A DNA stretch of 64,000 nucleotides, from assembly GCA_016711085.1 (NCBI GenBank), contig JADJTR010000012.1, positions 496,001 to 560,000 on the forward strand, in the 5' to 3' direction. Every line of letters starts with the position of its first letter. Within the stretch, counting starts at the first letter, position 1. The notes beneath the pieces are model-generated. The model saw only the letters and a list, made by a program, of their open reading frames with translations. It ran no database searches and had not been told where the DNA came from. Both the position numbers and the translations under genes were made by a program. This document shows, piece by piece, positions 1 to 7,975 of this stretch. Origin of the DNA: Phyllobacteriaceae bacterium (lineage in GTDB: Bacteria; Pseudomonadota; Alphaproteobacteria; Rhizobiales; Rhizobiaceae).

Positions 1-182
1 GCGCGCGCCAGCGAATAGCCCCAGATCAACAGGACAAGGCCGACGAGCGCGGCGGCGGAGTAAGCTCCCTTCCACGGCCCCTCGCCCATCTTCGCGTATT
101 GCGCATCGCGCCAGGCCGGCGCGATCATGCGCAGGGAGTGGATACCGAGAAACAGGATCAGTCCGAGGATCAAAACGGTCAC
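1..182 (-). CDS. nnrU: NnrU family membrane protein (3' end outside window)
   Basis: The first 60 residues of a reverse-strand protein are visible, starting at a GTG at 182 with GGGAA six bases upstream. The sequence opens with a hydrophobic helix (VTVLILGLILFLGIHS), then RMIAPAWR, the GEGPWKG turn and a second helix, which is the typical start of the NnrU family of inner-membrane proteins. NnrU genes are linked to nitrite/nitric-oxide respiration in some rhizobia, but family members also occur outside that context and no denitrification gene is visible here. The C-terminus lies beyond the left edge. Confidence 0.72.
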   Translation of the reverse strand, partial: MTVLILGLILFLGIHSLRMIAPAWRDAQYAKMGEGPWKGAYSAAALVGLVLLIWGYSLAR

Positions 183-303
183 GGCAGGTTCCCTCGCCAA
201 TTCTGCGCGACGGTAGAGGGGCCGGCCGCTTCCGGCAAGGCTTCCCATCTCCGCCACATTCGTGAAATAGGTGCTCTGTTGAAATCGTGAACATTCGTGG
301 CCA

Positions 304-1161
304 ACGCATTGCCGGTGCAACTGGGGCGGGGCGGCGGGGGCCCCCTGCCCCGCGCTCCTTCTCCTGCCCCGCACGCGCCCCGCCGCCCCCGCCCCCCCGG
401 CGCCGCGCCCCGCCCCCCCCCCCCGCGCGGGCGGCCGGCGTGAGGGGCCCCGCGCCCGCGGGCGGGAGGGGGCCCAAGCCCGGGCCGCCGGACCCCGGGA
501 CCGGGCGGCCCGGGGCCCCCCCCGGCCCCCCCCCCACCCCCAAAGGGAAAAAAGAAAAACGAAAAGAACAAGAAAAACCGACCCCGGTCCCCGCGCCCCC
601 CCGGAAGCCCCGGCCACCCCGCGGCCGCCCCGGCCCCCCCCCCCACCCCCCCCAAAGCCCCCCCGGCCGGGCACCCGGGGCGCCTCGTCGGCCCCCTTCC
701 CCGGCGGCCCGGCGGCGGGGGGCCACGCCCCGCCGCCGCCCGCCCGCCCGCCCCCCCGCCCCGGGCCTCCGCGCCCCCCCGCCCCCCGGGGCGGCCGCCA
801 GGCGGCCCGGGGGGGCCCCCCCGCGCCCCCCGCCCGGGGGCCCCCCCGCCCCCCCTCCCCCCCCCCCGGGGGCCCCCGCCCCCCCGCCCCAAACGGCGGC
901 GCCAGCGCCCAAAACAAAAAAACCCACGCGAACCCCCGCACCCCACCCCCCCCCTCCCCCCCCCCCCCCCACCCGCCCCCGAAGCGGAACCCCCGCCCAA
1001 AAAGAAAAAACGCAAAGCCGACGCGAAGCCGAGGAGATTTGCCCCCGCCGAGAAACGGCGACCCGAAGGGGGCGTGCCAGGGGCGCGGGGGAGGGCCGTT
1101 GGGGCGCGGCGCGGCCCGCCTTGGGCGGGCCTCCCAGCCCCCCGGGAATACGCCCTCTCCC
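304..1161. other. G/C homopolymer block, probably consensus artefact, flanked by a direct repeat
   Basis: About 860 bases made of C runs and G runs (many of 6-15 bases) with a few A-rich islands. Reading frames across it give only Pro/Arg/Gly or Gly/Arg strings. A 23-bp segment at 281-303 recurs at 1162-1184 with one mismatch, so the block sits between two copies of the same sequence. Similar noise further on in the window replaces codons of a recognisable peroxiredoxin, which argues that this is low-quality consensus rather than biology. The 183-280 part is ordinary sequence without a gene I can support. Confidence 0.6.
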
Positions 1162-1183
1162 GAAATCGTGAACATGCGTGGCC

Positions 1184-2131
1184 ATGGCGTCGTTGCGTTC
1201 CCCGGTCGTCTTGTTGTTGGCGTCGCTGACCGCATCCGCCACGGCGGCGGAGCGACCGCCACGATACGTGCTGATCTCGTTCGACGGCGCGCGCGACATC
1301 GCCCAATGGGAGCGCTCGCGTTCGCTGGCTCGGCGGACCGGGGCGCATTTCACCTATTTCCTCTCTTGCGTGAACCTGCTGACGCCGGAAACGAAATCGG
1401 CCTATCGCGGGCCGGAGGGCGCGAAATCGAATGTCGGCTTCGCCGCCTCGCGCGACGATGTGGCAGCGCGGCTGCGGCAAATCTGGACGGCGCGGCTGGA
1501 AGGCCATGAGATGGCTTCCCATGGCTGCGGCCATTTCGACGGCGGCCAATGGAACGCGGCGGAGTGGAAAGAGGAATTCGGCGAATTTTCCCGCATCCTC
1601 GCCGACGCCTGGACCCTCAACGGCATCCCCCACGAACCGGCCGGCTGGCGCGCCTTCGCCGGTAACGACATCGCCGGCTTCCGCGCGCCTTACCTCGCGA
1701 TCGGACCGGGGCTGGACAAGGCGCTGCGCGCCACGGCCTTCGCCTATGACGCCTCGACGGTTTCGCGCGATCCCGAGACGCCGGCCGAGCGCGGCGGCGT
1801 GACGCGCTTCGCCTTGCCGATGATCGCGGAAGGCCCGGACGGCCGTCGCATCCTCGCGATGGACTACAACCTGTTCGTGCGCCATTCCGGCGGCTTCGAG
1901 CGCGCGGATTCCGATGGCGCGTTCGAGGAGCGGGCTTACCGCGCCTTTGTCGATGCGTTCGAGGCGCAAGGCGGCGCACCGCTGCAGATCGGCCTGCATT
2001 TCACGCTGATGAATGGCGGCGCCTATTGGCGGGCGCTGGAACGCTTCGCCGATGATGTTTGCCGCAAACCCGACGTGCGCTGCGTCTCCTACGCCGACTA
2101 TTTGCGCGAAACGGCGAAGCGGCCGTCCTGA
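1184..2131 (+). CDS. secreted polysaccharide deacetylase (NodB-like)
   Basis: About 315 residues with an N-terminal signal peptide (hydrophobic VVLLLASLTASATAAE, likely cut after AAA/AAE). NodB-fold motifs are visible: SFDGARD near the N-terminus (metal-binding/base Asp region), SHGCGHFDGG (the His-x3-His metal motif), GFRAPYL (Arg/Pro motif) and LQIGLHFTLM (C-terminal His motif). The family removes acetyl groups from cell-wall or surface N-acetylated sugars in the periplasm. The start is set at ATG 1184; a GTG at 1178 is also possible, and the region immediately upstream is the homopolymer block, so promoter and RBS cannot be judged. It is convergent with the sbmA-like gene, with four bases between the stops. 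Confidence 0.75.
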   Translation: MASLRSPVVLLLASLTASATAAERPPRYVLISFDGARDIAQWERSRSLARRTGAHFTYFLSCVNLLTPETKSAYRGPEGAKSNVGFAASRDDVAARLRQIWTARLEGHEMASHGCGHFDGGQWNAAEWKEEFGEFSRILADAWTLNGIPHEPAGWRAFAGNDIAGFRAPYLAIGPGLDKALRATAFAYDASTVSRDPETPAERGGVTRFALPMIAEGPDGRRILAMDYNLFVRHSGGFERADSDGAFEERAYRAFVDAFEAQGGAPLQIGLHFTLMNGGAYWRALERFADDVCRKPDVRCVSYADYLRETAKRPS

Positions 2132-2135
2132 CCCC

Positions 2136-3407
2136 TCAAAAGGCCTGCTCCTCGCCCTTGGCGAAGCGCCGGTCGATTTCCGGCAGCGCCTCGCCATGCA
2201 GCGTCGCCTCGAAGGCGCGCAGACGCTTGTGGATCGAAATCAGCTCGATGATCGTCGGCCAGGAATTGACCAGGTACTGGAACGAGTTCGACACTTGGCC
2301 AAAAGCGGTGAGAATCTGCTGCAGCAAGCCGAAAGTGATTTTTCCGGCGGCGATTGTCGGCACGAGGATCAGATAGGCGAAAATGTTGTCGGCCTGGATG
2401 TAGAACGAGCGGGCGACGTTGAAATACATGTAGTGAAAATAGAGGCGGAAATAGTTTTTCCGTACATTGGCGAACAGCTCGGCCAGCGTCGGCGGCTGCG
2501 CCCGCGCCGCGTCGTCCTCGCCATAGACGAGCTCCTTGCGGTACGCCGCCTCGACGCGTTGGTTGCGGAATTCCAGACCCGGCAATTTGACGCCGACGAC
2601 GGCGAGCAAAAGTGTTCCGAACAGCGACCAGAGGATCGCCGCGGTGAACAGCGGCGCCGGAATGGCGCCGACCAGAGGCAATTCCGCGACATGGGACGAC
2701 AGCGCGAAAAGGACAGGCAGGAAGGCGAAAAGCGTCATCACCGAATCGACGATGGAGACGCCGAGGCCTTCCATGGTCGAGGCGAAGCGCATCGTGTCTT
2801 CCTGCACGCGCTGGGCCGCGCCCTCGATGGCGCGCAGCCGGTTCCAGTGCTCGGCATAGTGATCGTTCATCGCCGTGCGCCAACGGAATATCCAGTGGCT
2901 GACCAGAAAGCGCGTCATCACGAAGACGACGATGTAGACGAAGGCTATGGCCGCGAAATCATAGATGAAACCGTAAAGGCTGGCGGCTGTGGTGGTCGAT
3001 TCCTTCGACAAGGCATTCTGCACGGCGTCGAAAAACGGCCGGCGCCAGTTGTTGATCGCGACCGAAACCTGCACCTGATAGTATGTGGAAAACAGGATCA
3101 GGGCCGAGCCGAGGATCGACCACCATTGCCAGCGATGCGGCGCGAAGGCGAACCAGAAAGCAGCGAAGGCGAACGTGAACAGGGCGTAGTAAGCATAAAA
3201 GAACAGGAATTGCGGCGTGACGAAATGGCCGAGTCCGATGACCGGCTCGGCGTCGGGCAATTCCGGCGGCACGCCGAACAGGCTTCCAAGTGTTTCGCCG
3301 AAACCGTACCAGAGCGCCACCGCGACCGCCGTCCAGCCGAGGACCGACAGGAAAAACAGCTTCGGGCGCGGGAAAAAAGAAACGAACACGGCTGCGGCTC
3401 CCGTCAA
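2136..3407 (-). CDS. sbmA: SbmA/BacA-family peptide transporter
   Basis: 423 residues, close to the family length of about 400-420. Long stretches match the SbmA/BacA signature: SFFPRP at the start, [29 protein letters not shown], then [44 protein letters not shown] and the [11 protein letters not shown] motif. Seven to eight membrane helices are predicted by eye. These inner-membrane proteins import proline-rich peptides and other compounds in a proton-dependent way, and in rhizobia BacA is needed for bacteroid survival. The gene is divergent from the ArsR-type operon; its promoter must lie between 3408 and 3523. Confidence 0.93.
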   Translation of the reverse strand: MTGAAAVFVSFFPRPKLFFLSVLGWTAVAVALWYGFGETLGSLFGVPPELPDAEPVIGLGHFVTPQFLFFYAYYALFTFAFAAFWFAFAPHRWQWWSILGSALILFSTYYQVQVSVAINNWRRPFFDAVQNALSKESTTTAASLYGFIYDFAAIAFVYIVVFVMTRFLVSHWIFRWRTAMNDHYAEHWNRLRAIEGAAQRVQEDTMRFASTMEGLGVSIVDSVMTLFAFLPVLFALSSHVAELPLVGAIPAPLFTAAILWSLFGTLLLAVVGVKLPGLEFRNQRVEAAYRKELVYGEDDAARAQPPTLAELFANVRKNYFRLYFHYMYFNVARSFYIQADNIFAYLILVPTIAAGKITFGLLQQILTAFGQVSNSFQYLVNSWPTIIELISIHKRLRAFEATLHGEALPEIDRRFAKGEEQAF

Positions 3408-3472
3408 ATTGGCGCTTGGCGTTCCTTGTCGCCCGCCATTGCGATTCCGGCAAGTCGCGTTGGCGTGAGCGC

Positions 3473-3512
3473 TTGACAGGCTGGCGAATTTATTTAACTC
3501 TTTTGTTAAATA
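3473..3512 (+). promoter_or_regulatory. ArsR operon promoter with inverted-repeat operator
   Basis: A consensus -35 (TTGACA, 3473-3478) is followed 12-18 bases later by a perfect inverted repeat: TATTTAAC (3491-3498), six-base spacer, GTTAAATA (3505-3512). The repeat covers the expected -10 region and ends 11 bases before the ArsR-family start codon. Such AT-rich dyads are typical operators for autoregulating ArsR repressors, so repression by promoter occlusion is the likely mode. Confidence 0.72.
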
Positions 3513-3523
3513 CAGGATTGCCC

Positions 3524-3856
3524 ATGTCCCTCGCTCCTCTTTTCAACGCACTCGGCGACCCCACCCGCTTCGCCATCGTCGAAAGACTGCTGGCCGAGGG
3601 CGAAGCGAGCGCCGGCGCGCTGGCCGAACCCTTCGCGCTCTCCAAGCCGGCCATTTCGCGGCACCTGCGGGTTCTCGAGGATGCCGACCTGATCGAGCGC
3701 CGCATCGACGGGCAATACCGCAAGTTCCGCATCCGGCCGGAGGTGCTTGCCGCCGCCGCCGACTGGTTCGACGAGGCTCGGCGCTTCTGGTCGGCGTCGC
3801 TCGACCGCCTCGAAACCCATCTCGACAAACGCCGGAAGGAGGGCGGCCATGGCTGA
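3524..3856 (+). CDS. ArsR-family transcriptional repressor
   Basis: 110 residues forming one winged helix-turn-helix: [17 protein letters not shown], the recognition segment [18 protein letters not shown], and the beta-wing [12 protein letters not shown]. There are no metal-binding cysteines, so this is the metal-independent subgroup that is usually paired with SRPBCC/AHSA1 proteins, as here. The start is ATG 3524, just behind the operator dyad. The last eight bases overlap the start of the next gene, which implies translational coupling. Likely an autorepressor of its own operon. Confidence 0.88.
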   Translation: MSLAPLFNALGDPTRFAIVERLLAEGEASAGALAEPFALSKPAISRHLRVLEDADLIERRIDGQYRKFRIRPEVLAAAADWFDEARRFWSASLDRLETHLDKRRKEGGHG

Positions 3857-4301
3857 CGACCGCGTGCTGACCATCGGGCGCGTGTTCCGCGCCACGCCTG
3901 AGGAATTGTTCGACGCCTTCGCCGATCCGGCCCAGATCGTTCACTGGTGGGGGCCGGAAGGCGCGCATGTGCCGGACTGCGCTTTCGACCTGCGCGTCGG
4001 CGGCCAATGGGCGACGACGATGCGCCATGGCGACGGATCGGAGTTCCATGTCTCCGGCGTCTATGCCGTCATCGAGCGGCCGCGACGCATCGCGTTCACC
4101 TGGGCATGGCGGCAGGCCGACGGTTCGCGCGGCCACGAAACGCTTGTCGACATCGCCATTGCGCCCGATCCCGCCGGGGCGAAACTGACGCTGACGCAAC
4201 AATCGTTCGCCACCGCCGAACACCGCGACAATCACCGCATCGGTTGGGAGTCGAGCTTCGTCGACCTCGACCGTTTCCTGGCCCGCAAGACGAGGGCCTG
4301 A
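3849..4301 (+). CDS. SRPBCC / AHSA1-type START-domain protein
   Basis: 150 residues with the usual AHSA1 pattern: FRATPEELFDAFADP, HWWGPEG, DLRVGGQW, then alternating strands and a C-terminal helix with HRIGWESSF. The fold makes a hydrophobic cavity for a small ligand; the physiological substrate is unknown. It overlaps the ArsR gene by eight bases and is followed 17 bases later by a YCII-like gene, so the three form one operon. This ArsR-AHSA1-YCII order is common in alphaproteobacteria. Confidence 0.85.
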   Translation: MADDRVLTIGRVFRATPEELFDAFADPAQIVHWWGPEGAHVPDCAFDLRVGGQWATTMRHGDGSEFHVSGVYAVIERPRRIAFTWAWRQADGSRGHETLVDIAIAPDPAGAKLTLTQQSFATAEHRDNHRIGWESSFVDLDRFLARKTRA

Positions 4302-4318
4302 ACCCGAGGGAGAAGAGC

Positions 4319-4633
4319 ATGGCCAAGTTCGTGTATGTCTATCACGGCGGCTCGACGCCGCAATCGGAAGCCGAAGGCAAGGCCGTCATGGACGCCTGGA
4401 TGGCATGGTTCGGCGCGCTTGGCGCGGCCGTCGTCGATGGCGGCGCGCCGCTCGGCAAGTCCAAGACGGTCAGCGCCAACGGCGTCGCCGACAATGGCGG
4501 GGCCAATCCGGCGTCCGGCTATTCCATCGTCGAGGCGGCCGACATGGCGGCGGCGGTGACCATGGCCAAGGGCTGCCCGATCCTTGCCGACGCCAACGGC
4601 TCGGTCGAAATCGCCGAGGCGATGGCGATGTAG
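4319..4633 (+). CDS. YCII-related protein
   Basis: 104 residues starting MAKFVYVYHGG, with a central GKSKTVSANG and a C-terminal PILADANGSVEIAEAM. This resembles the dimeric ferredoxin-like YCII/DGPF family commonly found next to AHSA1 proteins. AGAAG lies just before the ATG at 4319. The biochemical role of the family is not settled; the context suggests it works with the preceding SRPBCC protein. Last gene of the ArsR-controlled operon. Confidence 0.7.
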   Translation: MAKFVYVYHGGSTPQSEAEGKAVMDAWMAWFGALGAAVVDGGAPLGKSKTVSANGVADNGGANPASGYSIVEAADMAAAVTMAKGCPILADANGSVEIAEAMAM

Positions 4634-4732
4634 GACGCTGCGTCAATTCCCTGCGGCGGCGCGCCGACTTGCGTCGCCGCTTTGGCCGTGGTGTGTCGCC
4701 GGCCGAACCCCATTTCGACCGGAGAGATTCCC

Positions 4733-5137
4733 GTGACCCAATCGCTCGCCATCGTCGGCCTTTACGCCGCGCTCAACACGCTCATCCTGTTCTGGTTCGA
4801 CGTCGCCACCGGCAAATTGCGCGCCAAGCACAAGGTGTCGATCGGCGACGGCGGCGTTAAGCACCTCATCCGCATCCTGCGCGGCCACGCCAACGCCATC
4901 GAGAACATGCCGATGTTCTTCATCCTCATGGCGATCGCCGCCATGCTCGCCGCGCCGAACTGGTTGCTGCATGGCCTCGGCCTCGTCTTCACTGTCGCGC
5001 GCGCCATTCATGCCTGGCACTTCATCCAGGAGGACGCGCCCGGCTGGCAGCGTGCCGCCGGCTTCGGCCTGTCGGCGCTGGCGCTGCTGCTGGTGGCGCT
5101 CGGCGTGCTCGGGCACGGTCTGGCGGCGATGGGGTGA
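4733..5137 (+). CDS. MAPEG-family membrane protein
   Basis: 134 residues, GTG start at 4733 behind GGAGAG. Four hydrophobic helices; the first ends FDVATGKLRAKHKVSIGDGG, followed by the family's conserved RxxxNxxE-type motif (RGHANAIENMP) and ARAIHAWHF in helix 3. MAPEG proteins are small trimeric inner-membrane glutathione-dependent enzymes or relatives; substrate is unknown here. A second, unrelated-position MAPEG gene lies at 32192-32611. Confidence 0.82.
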   Translation: MTQSLAIVGLYAALNTLILFWFDVATGKLRAKHKVSIGDGGVKHLIRILRGHANAIENMPMFFILMAIAAMLAAPNWLLHGLGLVFTVARAIHAWHFIQEDAPGWQRAAGFGLSALALLLVALGVLGHGLAAMG

Positions 5138-5162
5138 AAAGCCTCTCTTGCTACGATGGCGA

Positions 5163-5184
5163 TTTCCGGTAATATTGCCGGAAA
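5163..5184. promoter_or_regulatory. 22-bp palindrome, probable toxin-antitoxin operator
   Basis: TTTCCGG (5163-5169) and CCGGAAA (5178-5184) flank T-AATATT-G. The only asymmetry in 22 bases is one T/G pair. It ends 10 bases before the antitoxin start codon, the usual place of an autoregulatory operator in type II modules. Confidence 0.6.
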
Positions 5185-5193
5185 GAGGCTTCA

Positions 5194-5496
5194 ATGGCAT
5201 CGCGCGCGCAGAAACAAGCCACCGTCGCACATAGGCTTCGCGCCTCAGCGCGCGGGTTGACGCGCGTCGAGGTTCAGGCCGGGTCCGGAGACGCCAAGCT
5301 CATCCGGAAGCTGGCCAAGACGTTGCGCGACGACACCGAACGTGCGCGCAACCTGCGCGAAACTTTGGCGCGGGCGTTGTCCGTTGAAAACGGCCGTGAC
5401 GCTTTCGCCATATTCGGCTCCGAACTTCCGGATGAGGCCTTCGACGGCGTTTTCGAACAACCGCGCGAAACCGGTTGGCCACCGGTTAGCCTGTGA
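5194..5496 (+). CDS. putative antitoxin of PIN-domain toxin
   Basis: 100 residues, highly charged, beginning MASRAQKQATVAHRLRASARG followed by TRVEVQ and a long basic/acidic helix (KLAKTLRDDTERARNLRETLARAL). The first part resembles the DNA-binding strand-helix segment of MazE/VapB-like antitoxins, but I cannot assign a named family. The C-terminal tail (residues 70-100) is acidic/aromatic and suited to wrapping the toxin. The stop overlaps the toxin's GTG start (GTGA), and a palindrome lies just upstream, both classic for antitoxin-first TA operons. Confidence 0.65.
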   Translation: MASRAQKQATVAHRLRASARGLTRVEVQAGSGDAKLIRKLAKTLRDDTERARNLRETLARALSVENGRDAFAIFGSELPDEAFDGVFEQPRETGWPPVSL

Positions 5497-5915
5497 AATA
5501 CCTGCTCGACACCAACGTCATCTCGGAAATCCGCAAGCGCGAGCGTTGCAACGATAATGTGACTGGTTGGGTGCGCGCCACGTCGTCAGTCGACATGGGC
5601 ACGAGCGTTGTCGTTCTGGCCGAAATCCGGCGCGGAATCGAATTGAAACGGCGTTCCGATCCCGTCCAGGCGCTTGCACTTGACCAATGGTTCGCCACCA
5701 TGCGCCACGGGCTTGGCGACCGCGTGCTACCGATCGATGAGCCGATTGCCGAGGAATGGGCGCGGCTCAATGTGCCCGATCCCCTGCCCTTCATCGATGG
5801 CCTGCTTGCGGCAACGGCGAGGACCCGCGGTCTTGTGCTTGTCACCCGCAATGTGGTCGACATGACGCGGACCGGGGTCGCACTGTTCGATCCATTTGTC
5901 CCGCCGCAAACGTGA
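5493..5915 (+). CDS. vapC: PIN-domain ribonuclease toxin (VapC family)
   Basis: 140 residues with GTG start overlapping the antitoxin stop. Acidic PIN residues are present: KYLLDTNVISE at the N-terminus (first Asp), a mid-protein Glu in VVLAEIRRG, an Asp in PFIDGLLAA and the terminal VTRNVVDMTRTG motif. These bind Mg2+ for single-strand RNA cleavage; VapC enzymes usually cut initiator tRNA or other RNAs to stop translation. The full catalytic set is present, so it is probably active and kept in check by the gene before it. Confidence 0.87.
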   Translation: MKYLLDTNVISEIRKRERCNDNVTGWVRATSSVDMGTSVVVLAEIRRGIELKRRSDPVQALALDQWFATMRHGLGDRVLPIDEPIAEEWARLNVPDPLPFIDGLLAATARTRGLVLVTRNVVDMTRTGVALFDPFVPPQT

Positions 5916-5990
5916 CACCGCCCGTCGCGCCGCCGGCTTGATTGCGACAGCGTTTCGCGGTCCTCTCCTGCCACTCCGGGAGGACCCTTC

Positions 5991-7973
5991 ATGACCGCGT
6001 TTCCCCGCCTGTTCACACCCGTCTCGCTGCGTGGCAAGACGCTGCGCAACCGCATCGTCTTCGGCGCGCACACCGCCAACATGGCCGAGAACGGCTATCC
6101 GGGGCCGCGCCATGTCGGCTACTACCGCGAGCGGGCGCTCGGCGGGGCGGCGATGATCGTGGTCGAGCCGGTGCCGGTGCATGCCGCCGCCGTGCTGACG
6201 CGCGGCAATTTCCGCCACTGCGACGACTCGGTCATCCCGCATTTCATGAAGGTCACCGAGGCGATCAAAGGTAATGGCGCCGTCGCCATCCAGCAGCTTT
6301 ATCATGTCGGCCAGCACGGCGATCAGGACAATTCGTTCCATCCTGGCTGGTCGCCCTCCGGCCTGCCTTCCTACCACGATAGCGACGGCAGCCACGCCAT
6401 GGGCGAAGCCGAAATCGAGGTGTCCATCGAGGGCCATGTACAGGCGGCGCGGCGCGCCCGCGACGCCGGCTTCGACGGCGTGGAGGTCTGGGCCGCCTAT
6501 CACGGCCTGCTCGACCAGTTCTGGACGCCATGGTCGAACCGGCGCACCGACAAATGGGGCGGCTCTCTCGAAAACCGCACGCGCTTCTCGCGCACCGTCA
6601 TCGAACGCATCCGCAAGGTCTGCGGCCAGGATTTCATCGTCGGCCTCGCCATTTCCGACGATCCGGACACGACCGTGACGCTGAAGCGCGAGGCGCAGGC
6701 GGAGATCGTCGCGCTGCACGACAAAACCGGCGACATCGACTACGTCACCTGCGGCTACGGCTCCTATTTCAATTTCTGGCCGCTGATGCCGACCTTCCTC
6801 TTTCCCGAAAAACTCGGGGCCGATCTCGCCTCGGTCATCAAGGGCGCTGTCAACCACGCGCTCGTCACCTCGGAGGCGCATGTGCGCACGCCGGAAAACG
6901 CGGAAAGCGTGCTGTCGGAGGGCCGGGCCGACATGGTGTCGATCGTGCGCGGCCAGATCGCCGATCCGCACCTCGCCAACAAGGCGGCGGCGGGCCGGCC
7001 GGAAGACATCCGCCGCTGCCTCTCCTGCAACCAGATGTGCTGGGGCCGGCGCTACCGCGATTACTGGATTTCCTGCCTGGTCAACCCGTCGGCGGGGCGC
7101 GAATTCGAATGGGGCGGCGACCGTTTCACACCGGCCGAACAGCCCAAACGTGTGCTCGTCGTCGGCGGCGGCGTCGCGGGCCTCGAGGCCGCGCGCGTCG
7201 CCGCCGAGCGCGGCCACAAAGTCACCCTGGCAGAGGCCGGGCCCCGCCTTGGCGGGCAGTTCCGCCTTGCCGGCGAACAGCCGCGCCGCGCCCAGATCCT
7301 CGATTTCCTCGACTGGTACGAGGTCCAGCTCGGCAAATTGCAGGTCGAGGTGCGGCTGAACGCCTACATGGACGCCGACGAGATCGCCGCCTTCGGCGCC
7401 GACGAGGTTATCATGGCGACCGGTTCGCTGCCGGCCGGCACCGGCTTCCAGAAGGCATTTCCCGAACGCGACGAATTGCCGGGGCTGGAAAACGGCAATG
7501 TCTTTTCGGTCGAGGAGGTCATGGCGCGCGCGGCGCGGCCGGGCAAGCGCGTCATCGTGCTCGACGAGGGCGGCAATTGGCGCGGCGGCGGCACGGCGTG
7601 GAAGCTGGCCGAGGACGGGCACGAGGTCGTCGTCGTCACGCCGCACGCGATGCCCGGCTTCGAACTCCAGCGCACCGCGGCGGATTTCCCGCTGCGCAAG
7701 CGGCTCGCTCAACTGGGCGTCGAGGTGCTGACCGAAAGCGGCATTGCCGAATGGACCGGCAGCGCCGCGCGCATCGTCTCGTTTCTTGACGGAAGGGAGA
7801 AATTGATCGAGGCCAATGCGCTGGTGCTGGCGACGACCAACATGGCCAATGACGGCGAAGCGCGCGCGCTCGACGACAAAGGTGTGGCGCACCGGCTGAT
7901 CGGAGACGCGGCGGCGGCGAGGCTGGCGCCTTACGCCATACATGAAGGCCGCAAGGCCGGGATGGAGATTTGA
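5991..7973 (+). CDS. NADH:flavin oxidoreductase, N-methyl amine/proline-demethylase type (FMN, 4Fe-4S, FAD)
   Basis: 660 residues in two parts. Residues 1-370 form an Old-Yellow-Enzyme TIM barrel (LFTPVSLRGKTLRNRIVFG; YHVGQHGDQ). The iron-sulfur motif CLSCNQMCWGR ... C follows near residue 350. Residues 380-660 contain the dinucleotide-binding VLVVGGGVAGLEAAR and the NAD-binding second half. This architecture is that of trimethylamine dehydrogenase and of the demethylases for dimethylglycine and N-methylproline. The immediate downstream partner is an Ldh2-type dehydrogenase, which fits a betaine or cyclic-imino-acid catabolic step. The substrate is inferred only from family and context. Confidence 0.8.
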   Translation: MTAFPRLFTPVSLRGKTLRNRIVFGAHTANMAENGYPGPRHVGYYRERALGGAAMIVVEPVPVHAAAVLTRGNFRHCDDSVIPHFMKVTEAIKGNGAVAIQQLYHVGQHGDQDNSFHPGWSPSGLPSYHDSDGSHAMGEAEIEVSIEGHVQAARRARDAGFDGVEVWAAYHGLLDQFWTPWSNRRTDKWGGSLENRTRFSRTVIERIRKVCGQDFIVGLAISDDPDTTVTLKREAQAEIVALHDKTGDIDYVTCGYGSYFNFWPLMPTFLFPEKLGADLASVIKGAVNHALVTSEAHVRTPENAESVLSEGRADMVSIVRGQIADPHLANKAAAGRPEDIRRCLSCNQMCWGRRYRDYWISCLVNPSAGREFEWGGDRFTPAEQPKRVLVVGGGVAGLEAARVAAERGHKVTLAEAGPRLGGQFRLAGEQPRRAQILDFLDWYEVQLGKLQVEVRLNAYMDADEIAAFGADEVIMATGSLPAGTGFQKAFPERDELPGLENGNVFSVEEVMARAARPGKRVIVLDEGGNWRGGGTAWKLAEDGHEVVVVTPHAMPGFELQRTAADFPLRKRLAQLGVEVLTESGIAEWTGSAARIVSFLDGREKLIEANALVLATTNMANDGEARALDDKGVAHRLIGDAAAARLAPYAIHEGRKAGMEI

Positions 7974-7975
7974 CC

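Noticed and set aside
287..1171. Proline-rich plus-strand frame of 294 residues
   Set aside because: Product of C homopolymers; no RBS, no recognisable domain.
179..2197. 672-residue reverse-strand open frame
   Set aside because: It crosses the G/C homopolymer block and lies antisense to the clear deacetylase gene; composition is Gly/Arg-rich without motifs.
2013..3476. 487-residue plus-strand frame
   Set aside because: Antisense shadow of sbmA; Arg/Gln/Asp-rich without motifs.
5727..7943. 738-residue reverse-strand frame
   Set aside because: Antisense to the flavin oxidoreductase, which has complete cofactor motifs.
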